Part shown: in pieces, positions 25,017 through 32,184 of the stretch
Position numbering within the stretch: the stretch's first letter is position 1
How the letters are laid out: each line of letters begins with the position of its first letter
Source of the DNA: an uncultured Pseudomonadales bacterium
GTDB taxonomy: Bacteria; Pseudomonadota; Gammaproteobacteria; Pseudomonadales; Azotimanducaceae
Direction: 5' to 3'
Assembly (NCBI GenBank): GCA_958296025.1
Contig: OY282430.1
Span: forward strand, 1,860,001 to 1,924,000
Length of the DNA: 64,000 nucleotides
Program-made: the position numbers and the translations under genes
The notes under the pieces: generated by a model
Seen by the model: only the letters and a program-made list of their open reading frames with translations
Database searches by the model: none
Told to the model about the DNA's origin: nothing

Positions 25017-25682
25017 ATGATACGAATTCTCGTGGTGGATAGCCACCGCCTATTCCGCATGGGCTTGAGAAAGATGTTGCCGGAGGCTAATGGTTTCAGC
25101 ATTGTGGCGGAGGCGGAAAGCGGCGAGCAAGCCGTGGACTTGGCCAAGGAACTCATGCCCCATGTGGTGTTGATGGACATTCTGATGCCCGGCATTGGCG
25201 GCATTGAGGCCACCATCCGCATCCGTCGCATGAACCCGGACGTCAAGGTGATTGCGCTGACGGCCTGCGAGACCAATCCCTTTCCGGTGCAGATGCTGCG
25301 CGCCGGGGCCATCGGCTACCTCACCAAGGGTGTGCATCAGGACGAGCTGCACATGGCCATCCGCAAGGTCTATGCCGGGCGCCGCTACGTCTGCTCGGAA
25401 ATCGCCCAGCGGTTGGCCATTGAAGCCTTTGACGAGGATCAGGGTTCGCCCTTCAACCGCCTGTCGGGTCGGGAGATGCAGATCATGTTGATGATCATCA
25501 ACTGCCACAAGGTTGTTGACATATCCGAAAACCTGCACCTGTCGCCGAAAACCATCAACAGCTACAGATATCGAATATTTGAAAAGCTGTGCGTCACCAG
25601 CGATGTGGAGCTGACCTTGCTGGCGGTGCGCTACGGCCTGATTCGTCCAGAGTCCACTGGCCTCGCCGCCGCACCGGGCTAA
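25017..25682 (+). CDS. uvrY: response regulator, UvrY/GacA family
   Basis: 221 aa; FixJ/NarL-type regulator with receiver domain (phospho-acceptor Asp54 in HVVLMDILMPGIGG, conserved Lys in GYLTKG) and a LuxR-type helix-turn-helix (LSGREMQIMLMIINCHKVVD, LHLSPKTINSYRYRIFEKL). Strongly resembles GacA/UvrY, which with a GacS/BarA kinase controls the CsrA-binding small RNAs. The ATG at 25017 has GGGAGGG just upstream. It precedes uvrC and pgsA, the same order as in E. coli and Pseudomonas. The kinase is not in the window. Confidence 0.92.
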   Translation: MIRILVVDSHRLFRMGLRKMLPEANGFSIVAEAESGEQAVDLAKELMPHVVLMDILMPGIGGIEATIRIRRMNPDVKVIALTACETNPFPVQMLRAGAIGYLTKGVHQDELHMAIRKVYAGRRYVCSEIAQRLAIEAFDEDQGSPFNRLSGREMQIMLMIINCHKVVDISENLHLSPKTINSYRYRIFEKLCVTSDVELTLLAVRYGLIRPESTGLAAAPG

Positions 25683-25765
25683 GGGCGTCCGCGCAAGGCG
25701 GGGCCGGCGCCGCCGTCCGACCGAAAAACAGGTCACAGGGAGCTTTCGGGTTATATTGGGCGGCC

Positions 25766-27595
25766 ATGACGGCTGTTGACCATTCCCCGCACCTCCATTC
25801 CGTCCTTGCCGGCCTCAGCCAAAAGCCGGGCGTGTACCGCCTGCTCGACGGCGGCGGGGCAGTGCTCTACGTTGGCAAGGCGCGCAACCTCAAGCGCCGC
25901 GTCAGCAGCTATTTCCGCGCCCGCCGCCTCGACGGCAAGACCTTAGCCCTGACCGCCAAGGTGGCGGACATCGCCGTTACGGTCACGCACAGCGAAACCG
26001 AGGCGCTGCTGCTGGAGCAAAGCCTCATCAAGCGGGAGCGCCCGCCCTACAACGTGGTGCTGCGGGACGACAAGTCCTATCCCTACATCCAGCTGACCGC
26101 CGCAGAGGACTTTCCGCGCCTGAGTTTCCACCGCGGCGCCCGCCGCAAAAAGGCCAGCTACTTCGGCCCCTATCCCTCCGCCAGTGCGGTGCGGGAGAGC
26201 CTCAACATTCTGCAGAAGCTGTTCCGCCTGCGGCAATGCGATGACAGCTTCTTCAAGAACCGTTCCCGGCCCTGCCTGCAGCATCAGATCCAGCGTTGCA
26301 GCGCACCCTGCGTCGGCCTCATCGAAAGGGAGGCCTACGGGCGCGACGTCGCCTTGGGCGTGTTGTTTTTGAAAGGGCGCGGCAGCCAGGTCTTGGAGGC
26401 GTTCAAGCGGAACATGCAAAGCGCCGCCGAACGGCTGGATTTTGAACGCGCCGCTCGCTATCGGGACCAAATCGCCCAGCTGCAGCGGGTGCAGGAGCAG
26501 CAGCACATCCAAGCCCCCGAAGGCGACGTGGATCTATTCGCCGTGGTCGATGCCGGAGGCCAGGCCTGCATTCAGGCTCTGTTCATCCGCTCGGGACGGA
26601 TGATCGGCCAGCGGGCTTGGTTTCCCCGCAACGAGCTCGGCGTGGCCGAGGCCGACTTGCTGGGCGCCTTCCTATCGCAGTTCTACCTTGGCGGTGCCGA
26701 GCGAGACATGCCCAAGACCATCATTCCATCCCTACCCATAGAGGACGGCCCAGTTTTGGCCGCGGTTCTACAGGAGCGCCTCGGTCGTCGGGTGGAGTTG
26801 GCGGCGGCGGTGCGCGGCCAGCGGGCCCGTTGGCGGCAACTGGCCTTGGAGAACGCCGCCGCCAGCCTAAGCGCCTACCTCGCCGATAAGCGCAACCTTT
26901 TCGCCCGTTTGGTCGGCCTGCAGGAGGCCTTGGGCCTTGAGGAGCTGCCGGAGCGTTTGGAATGCTTCGACATTAGCCACACCGCCGGCGAAGCCACTGT
27001 GGCGGCCTGTGTGGTGTTCAACCGGGATGGACCGTTGAAGTCCCACTACCGCCGGTTCAACATCAAGGGCGCGGTGCCGGGGGACGACTACGGCGCCATG
27101 GAGCAGGCCCTGCGCCGCCGCTACACCCGTCTGCGCGAAACCGAGCAGGCGCTGCCGGACGTACTGGTGGTGGACGGTGGGAAAGGTCAAGCCAGCCGCG
27201 CCCAAGCGGTGCTGAAGGAACTGCAGGTGGAAGGCGTGCAGGTGTTGGGGGTGGCCAAGGGCTTCGGGCGCAAGCCCGGCCTGGAGCGCTTCTTCGTGCA
27301 GGGCGGGGAATTGCCCTTGTCGCCCCATTCCGCCGCCTTTCACTTGCTGCAGCACATCCGTGACGAGGCGCATCGCTTTGCCGTCACCGGACATCGGCAG
27401 CGGCGCACGAAGCAACGGCGGCGTTCCGCGCTCGACGACGTGCCCGGCGTCGGCGCCAAGCGGCGGCGGGGCCTGCTGACCCACTTCGGCGGGCTGGCCG
27501 CCTTGAAGGGCGCCAGCGTCGAGGAGATCGCCAAGGCACCGGGTATTAGCCGCCGCTTGGCCGAGCAGGTGTTCGGCGTCCTACACGCTGGCTAG
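25766..27595 (+). CDS. uvrC: excinuclease ABC subunit C
   Basis: 609 aa; makes both incisions in UvrABC nucleotide-excision repair. N-terminal GIY-YIG nuclease (PGVYRLLDGGGAVLYVGKARNLKRR), Cys-rich segment (LRQCDDSFFKNRSRPCLQHQ, IQRCSAPCVG), UVR domain, RNase-H-like C-terminal nuclease (ECFDISHTAGEATVAACVVF, VVDGGKGQ), and a terminal double HhH (LDDVPGVGAKRRRGLL, APGISRRLAEQVF). Start ATG at 25766; the upstream frame overlaps the end of uvrY and is not coding. The stop is 4 nt before pgsA. Confidence 0.97.
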   Translation: MTAVDHSPHLHSVLAGLSQKPGVYRLLDGGGAVLYVGKARNLKRRVSSYFRARRLDGKTLALTAKVADIAVTVTHSETEALLLEQSLIKRERPPYNVVLRDDKSYPYIQLTAAEDFPRLSFHRGARRKKASYFGPYPSASAVRESLNILQKLFRLRQCDDSFFKNRSRPCLQHQIQRCSAPCVGLIEREAYGRDVALGVLFLKGRGSQVLEAFKRNMQSAAERLDFERAARYRDQIAQLQRVQEQQHIQAPEGDVDLFAVVDAGGQACIQALFIRSGRMIGQRAWFPRNELGVAEADLLGAFLSQFYLGGAERDMPKTIIPSLPIEDGPVLAAVLQERLGRRVELAAAVRGQRARWRQLALENAAASLSAYLADKRNLFARLVGLQEALGLEELPERLECFDISHTAGEATVAACVVFNRDGPLKSHYRRFNIKGAVPGDDYGAMEQALRRRYTRLRETEQALPDVLVVDGGKGQASRAQAVLKELQVEGVQVLGVAKGFGRKPGLERFFVQGGELPLSPHSAAFHLLQHIRDEAHRFAVTGHRQRRTKQRRRSALDDVPGVGAKRRRGLLTHFGGLAALKGASVEEIAKAPGISRRLAEQVFGVLHAG

Positions 27596-27599
27596 GCCG

Positions 27600-28175
27600 A
27601 TGTGCGGAGTTAACTTGCCGAATTGGGTGACCTTGGGCCGCATTCTGCTGGTGCCGATCTTCGCCTTGGCCTATTTGCTGCCCTTCCCTGGCACCTATTG
27701 GCTGGCCAGCGCCCTGTTCGCCTTGGCGGCTGTCTCCGATTGGCTGGATGGCTATTTGGCGCGCAAGCTGGGCCAGACCACCCATTTTGGCGCCTTCATC
27801 GACCCGGTGGCGGACAAGCTCATCGTGGTGACCGCTTTGACTTTGTTGGTGGGCAGCCACGCCAACTTTTGGATGACCTTCGCCGGCATCGTCATCGTCA
27901 GCCGCGAAGTGTTCATCAGCGCCTTGCGCGAATGGATGGCGGAGATGAACCGGCGCGGACAGGTGGCGGTGGTGCGGTTGGCCAAGGTCAAGACCGCGTT
28001 GCAGATGGTCGCCGTCGCCATGCTGCTGGCGCAGCCGCCGGACTTGGGAAGCGCTTGGGTGCTGGTGGGCTATGCGCTGCTGTACGCCGCCACCGTCATG
28101 ACCCTGTGGTCGATGACCATCTATCTTCTGGCCGCCTGGCCGACCTTGGCCAGCGGCTTAAAGCACCGGCGCTGA
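27600..28175 (+). CDS. pgsA: CDP-diacylglycerol-glycerol-3-phosphate 3-phosphatidyltransferase
   Basis: 191 aa inner-membrane enzyme that makes phosphatidylglycerol phosphate. NLPNWVTLGRILLVPIF is the typical N-terminus. The CDP-alcohol motif reads SDWLDGYLARKL, then GAFIDPVADK (DG, AR, G, D, D all present). Four to five membrane helices. Four nucleotides after uvrC, so translationally linked in the conserved uvrY-uvrC-pgsA unit. Confidence 0.96.
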   Translation: MCGVNLPNWVTLGRILLVPIFALAYLLPFPGTYWLASALFALAAVSDWLDGYLARKLGQTTHFGAFIDPVADKLIVVTALTLLVGSHANFWMTFAGIVIVSREVFISALREWMAEMNRRGQVAVVRLAKVKTALQMVAVAMLLAQPPDLGSAWVLVGYALLYAATVMTLWSMTIYLLAAWPTLASGLKHRR

Positions 28176-28349
28176 TGCGAAGCGCCTAGGCGGCACCTCC
28201 AATCCGCAGCCATGACCCACCGCGGCCCAATGGGCTCGACGGGGCAGGATGGAAGTTCCAAGGTGGTTGTCGGCGCGGCCCTTGGTTACACTTCAACCCG
28301 CGTTGTGCGGGGCGCCGCGCAACTTGTCAGCTGAGGCCCCGGGGGTTTG

Positions 28350-29357
28350 ATGCCGACCGAAATTCTCATGCTTGTCGGCTTCGCCTTGGCCGCCTATTCG
28401 GTGGTGTCCAACGACTCCATCCAAACTCTGGGCACCTTCCTGGCCTCCAATGCGCACCGGCCCTGGTGGCTGCTATGGCTGTTCAGCAGCGGCATCCTAG
28501 TCGCGGTGCTGGCCTACGGCTGGCTGGCCTATGACGGAGACCCGGCCTACGGGCGTCTAGCCGCCTTTCCAGAGCCGGAGGGGGGCATCCACTGGCTGCA
28601 TGTGCTGGCGCCTTTCACCCTGTTGGTGCTGACCCGTTTTGGCGCCCCGGTCAGCACCACCTTCCTGGTGCTGAGCGTCTTCGCGCCGGGCAACATTGAA
28701 GCCATGCTGGTCAAGTCCCTGGCCGGCTACGGCGTGGCTTTCGTCCTCGCCATCGGGGTGTATTTCACCGTGCGCCGGCTCAACGACTATCTACGCCGTT
28801 CGGCCGGCACCGCCGAGGCCGGTGCGCTGCGCTGGGTGGTCCTGCAATGGGGGACCACTGCTTTTTTGTGGAGTCAGTGGCTGATTCAGGACTTGGCCAA
28901 CATCTTCGTCTTCCTGCCCCGCACCATCGGCCTTTGGGCGCTTTTGGGCGCCGTTGCCACCTTGGTCGTCATGCAGGCCGTCATCTACTATCAGCGGGGC
29001 GGCGCCATTCAAAAGGTGGTCACCACCAAGACCATGACCCAGGACACCCGCTCCGCCACCATCATCGACTTCATCTACGGCCTGATCCTGCTGATCTTTA
29101 AGGAGTGGAGCAACATGCCGATGAGCACCACCTGGGTGTTCCTCGGCCTGCTGGCGGGGCGGGAGGTCGCCCTGACCATTCAGGTGGGCGGCTCGGGCTT
29201 GGCCGCCTTCAGGCTCATCGGTCGGGATGCGGCCAAGGCCTTTGCCGGATTGGTGGTCAGCGTTCTATTGGCCTTGGCCGGCATCCTGTGGGCCAGATGC
29301 CAACTGGACCAATCCTGCTACGCTGAGGCATGGCAAGGCTTGGCCGCGCTGTTGTAG
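28350..29357 (+). CDS. PiT-like multipass membrane protein
   Basis: 335 aa with about nine hydrophobic segments. The N-terminal half has SVVSNDSIQTLGTFL and RFGAPVSTTFLVLSVFAPG; the C-terminal half has MPMSTTWVFLGLLAGRE. The ND...GT element and two P-[VM]-S-T-T motifs in separate halves resemble the inverted-repeat signature of inorganic phosphate (PiT) transporters (NDVANxxGT, PVSTTH). It is shorter than most PiT proteins and the usual His is absent, so the transported ion is unknown. Start ATG 28350 has a G-rich ribosome site before it. No cotranscribed partner is evident. Confidence 0.6.
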   Translation: MPTEILMLVGFALAAYSVVSNDSIQTLGTFLASNAHRPWWLLWLFSSGILVAVLAYGWLAYDGDPAYGRLAAFPEPEGGIHWLHVLAPFTLLVLTRFGAPVSTTFLVLSVFAPGNIEAMLVKSLAGYGVAFVLAIGVYFTVRRLNDYLRRSAGTAEAGALRWVVLQWGTTAFLWSQWLIQDLANIFVFLPRTIGLWALLGAVATLVVMQAVIYYQRGGAIQKVVTTKTMTQDTRSATIIDFIYGLILLIFKEWSNMPMSTTWVFLGLLAGREVALTIQVGGSGLAAFRLIGRDAAKAFAGLVVSVLLALAGILWARCQLDQSCYAEAWQGLAALL

Positions 29358-29408
29358 CATCGGCGGCTGAATGCAGTCGGCCGGCGGAGGACGGCGCCAA
29401 GCCTCAGC

Positions 29409-29600
29409 ATGAAGAATTACCCGCCCACACCCCAAGAGTTGCGCGAATGGATGAACCGCAAGGGTCTCTCCAGCAAGGACGTGGCCAAGGCGCTGCGCCT
29501 CTCCGACGGGCGGGTGGTGCGCTTCTGGACATCGAAGAAAGACCCGCGACCCATCCCTTACCCCAGCTGGTACACCCTGCGCCATAAATTCGGCAAGTAG
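29409..29600 (+). CDS. small helix-turn-helix protein
   Basis: 63 aa, almost entirely an XRE-like helix-turn-helix: PTPQELREWMNRKGLSSKDV (helices 1-2), AKALRLSDGRVVRFWTSKKD (recognition helix region), then PRPIPYPSWYTLRHKFGK. It may be a small DNA-binding regulator. It lies between the PiT-like gene (52 nt) and the aldolase gene (90 nt), all on the plus strand, and could regulate either. Partner and target are unknown. Confidence 0.68.
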   Translation: MKNYPPTPQELREWMNRKGLSSKDVAKALRLSDGRVVRFWTSKKDPRPIPYPSWYTLRHKFGK

Positions 29601-29653
29601 GGGGGTAGGGCGCCGCACCCGCGCCGCCTTTGCGGATGATGCGGATGGACGCA

Positions 29654-29662
29654 TGTTAAAAT
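29654..29662 (+). promoter_or_regulatory. candidate extended -10 upstream of the HpaI-type aldolase
   Basis: TGTTAAAAT has the TG-n-TAAAAT form of an extended -10 element, 28 nt before the ATG at 29691, with GGGAGG at 29681-29686 as the ribosome site. No clear -35 is seen. Confidence 0.35.
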
Positions 29663-29690
29663 TGCGCCCTACACGCCAAAGGGAGGATCG

Positions 29691-30452
29691 ATGCGGCCAA
29701 ACAAAGCGTTGGCGGCTTGGCGCCGGGGGGAGCAGACGCTCGGCGGCTGGCTGTCCTTGGCCAATGTCCACAGCGCGGAGACCATGGCCAATCTGGGCTT
29801 CGACTGGTTGTGCATTGACCTGCAGCACGGTCTGTTGGACTATCAGGACCTCACCGTCATGCTGCCGGCCATCTCCACCACGGACGTCACGCCCTTGGTG
29901 CGCGTGCCTTGGAACGAACCCTACGAAATCATGAAGGTGCTGGACGCCGGCGCCTACGGCGTGATCGTGCCCATGATCAACAACCGGGCTGAGGCCGAGC
30001 AGGCGGTAGCGGCCTGCCGCTACCCGCCCCGGGGCAACCGCTCCTTTGGTCCCATTCGCGCCGCCCGTCACGGACGCCTCAGCTACGCCGAGCAGGCCAA
30101 CGACGAGATCGCCTGCATCGCCATGATCGAAACCGCCGAGGGCATTGAACGGGCCGAGGAAATCGCGGCCACGCCGGGCCTGGACGGGGTGTACATCGGC
30201 CCTTCGGATCTGGCCTTGGCCATCGGCCTGCCCCCAGAAGGGGACAGCGACCATCCGGATCAGGTCGCCGCGGTGGCGAAAATCCAGGCGGCCTGCCGCA
30301 AGCACGGCGTCGCCGTCGGCATGCACACCGCCAGCGAAGCCTTCACGCGGCGCTACCTGGAGATGGGCTTTCACTTCGTCACCCTCGGCTCGGAACTCAA
30401 CTTCCTCGCCCACCACGCCGCCGAGCGCCTAGCCGCCGCCCGTGGTGGCTAG
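29691..30452 (+). CDS. HpcH/HpaI family aldolase
   Basis: 253 aa class II pyruvate aldolase, likely 4-hydroxy-2-oxoheptanedioate aldolase (HpaI) or 2-dehydro-3-deoxyglucarate aldolase-like. TIM-barrel landmarks: GFDWLCIDLQHGLLDY, VRVPWNEPYEIMKVLDAGAYGVIVPMI, metal-binding MIETAEGIER, and GVYIGPSDLALAIG. The 3' end overlaps the next ORF by up to 11 nt. It could act after the HpaH-like hydratase at 1.4 kb, but the genes are 28 kb apart, so this is only a possibility. Confidence 0.9.
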   Translation: MRPNKALAAWRRGEQTLGGWLSLANVHSAETMANLGFDWLCIDLQHGLLDYQDLTVMLPAISTTDVTPLVRVPWNEPYEIMKVLDAGAYGVIVPMINNRAEAEQAVAACRYPPRGNRSFGPIRAARHGRLSYAEQANDEIACIAMIETAEGIERAEEIAATPGLDGVYIGPSDLALAIGLPPEGDSDHPDQVAAVAKIQAACRKHGVAVGMHTASEAFTRRYLEMGFHFVTLGSELNFLAHHAAERLAAARGG

Positions 30453-32184
30453 GGGCGTCGCCGCATTCGGCCCAATGCTGCAGCCCGGTGCGCCGGCGCC
30501 GCCCGACTACTACCGCAATAACCTGTTGCGCGTCCTGCGCTTTGTGCGGACGAGACATGTCGATCTGCTCACGCCCGTTGACTTGCATTTCATGCTCGCC
30601 ATCGAAGGGATCAGCACCGCTGCCCAACGCCTATTCGCCAGATTGATTGGCCGCAAAGGGCCTCTGTTGCGGCTGGACAGGATCGAATACGCTGAAGTAC
30701 AGGACGCGAAGGCCGCCATTGAGGAGTTAAGGGCCGCCGGCTTGGTGCATTTGGGCGCGGATGCGCCGTCGGAGGATCTCTTGCGCCTGTTGACCCGTGC
30801 GGAGCTGCGGACGCAGTTCGAAGCGGCGTCCGGGGAGGGCGGTCCAACAACTGCTTTTGCCGGACGAACGCCGGCGAACAAGCCCGCCTTAATCGCCGCC
30901 ATCGCCGAGCTTTGCTCGAAGCCCGACATCCGCGCCCGTGTGCAAGGCGTCTCCCCTTGGTTGACCACGGCCGGCGGGCCCAGCTTACAGGTGGCCCACC
31001 TGTTGTTCTTCGGCGACAGCCACCGGGACTTCAGCGTCTTCGTGCTTGAGGATTTGGGCCGGGTGCGTTACGAGGACTACCCCTTGGAACGAAATGGGCG
31101 CCCGTTCGCCAACCGCAACGAACTCAATGCCTATCTCCAGGCACGGCAGCTCAGGGAATTGGTCCGCTGTTTGGATGCACAACCAGTGCTCGCCCGCCCC
31201 TTGGCCAAGGCCCTACGGGAGCGTCCCGCGCCGCCGTCCCGCTTGGAGCGCAACACCCTGAACCGCGCCCTCAACCGTTTGGGACGCCGGTTTGAGCGGG
31301 CCGGCGAGGTGGACGAGGCCTTGGCCTGCTACGCCGCCAGCACCGCCCATCCGGCCCGGGAGCGGCAAGTGCGGATACTGCGGCGGATGCACAAGGACGC
31401 CGCCGCCGCCGCTTTGCTGGAAGCCATGCGTCAGGTGCCTTGGGACCTAGAGGAGGCGGCTTTTGCGGAGCGCTGTCCCTCCGCATCCTCGGTTGCCGGC
31501 CTAGGGCGCCGCCGCCCGCGCGTAGGGCCGCCCTTGACGGTGATTGAGTTGGCGGCTGCGCCCGATGGGGACATCGAGCGGTTCGCCATGACGATGTTGA
31601 CCGAAGGCGGCGGAGAGGTTTGGCATCTGGAAAATCACTTGCCCCGAGGCTTGGCGGCGCTGGCTTTTTGGGACGTGCTGTTCGCGCCGGTGCCAGGGGC
31701 GTTTCTGCATCCCTACCAAGACGGGCCGCTGGATCTGTTTTGGGATGACTTTGCCAAGGTGCGGGCACCGGCCATCGCCGCCAAGAAGCGTCGACTGGCC
31801 GATGCGGAGGAGTTCGGGCGCATCCTGCGCAGCACCCTTGCGGCGAAAGTCGGCACCGCCAACCGGCTGATGAGTTGGCGGCATTTCGATGCCCATCTCC
31901 TGGAGCGAATCCTCACCGCCGTTCCCCACCGACAGCTGCTGAGCTTAGCCTGCCACGTCATCAACAATCCCGCCGCCGCCCGTACCGGCTTCCCTGACCT
32001 GTTGGTGATCAACGATGGCGCCTACGAATTTGTCGAGGTGAAGGGGCCCACGGACGTCTTGCGCCCGCCCCAACGGATTTGGTTCAAATTCCTCACCGAC
32101 AACGGCTTCAATGCCCGAGTGCTGAAGTTCAGGGTCGCCAAGGCAAACGCCCCGCCGGATGGCCGGCGGGGCGGCGGAAAATGA
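30442..32184 (+). CDS. FAN1-like VRR-NUC domain nuclease
   Basis: 580 aa resembling bacterial FAN1, a structure-specific 5'-flap/interstrand-crosslink nuclease. The N-terminal part (PDYYRNNLLRVLRFVRTRHVDLL) and a helical/TPR-like middle precede the C-terminal VRR-NUC domain. There GFPDLLVINDGAYEFVEVKG, then PTDVLRPPQRIWFKFL, supply the PD...ExK active site and the conserved Gln. A likely additional acidic residue is in MSWRHFDAHLLERIL. The start is GTG at 30442 (overlapping the aldolase gene) or ATG at 30475. The 3' end overlaps the helicase gene, so the two are probably one repair unit. Confidence 0.88.
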   Translation: MVARGVAAFGPMLQPGAPAPPDYYRNNLLRVLRFVRTRHVDLLTPVDLHFMLAIEGISTAAQRLFARLIGRKGPLLRLDRIEYAEVQDAKAAIEELRAAGLVHLGADAPSEDLLRLLTRAELRTQFEAASGEGGPTTAFAGRTPANKPALIAAIAELCSKPDIRARVQGVSPWLTTAGGPSLQVAHLLFFGDSHRDFSVFVLEDLGRVRYEDYPLERNGRPFANRNELNAYLQARQLRELVRCLDAQPVLARPLAKALRERPAPPSRLERNTLNRALNRLGRRFERAGEVDEALACYAASTAHPARERQVRILRRMHKDAAAAALLEAMRQVPWDLEEAAFAERCPSASSVAGLGRRRPRVGPPLTVIELAAAPDGDIERFAMTMLTEGGGEVWHLENHLPRGLAALAFWDVLFAPVPGAFLHPYQDGPLDLFWDDFAKVRAPAIAAKKRRLADAEEFGRILRSTLAAKVGTANRLMSWRHFDAHLLERILTAVPHRQLLSLACHVINNPAAARTGFPDLLVINDGAYEFVEVKGPTDVLRPPQRIWFKFLTDNGFNARVLKFRVAKANAPPDGRRGGGK

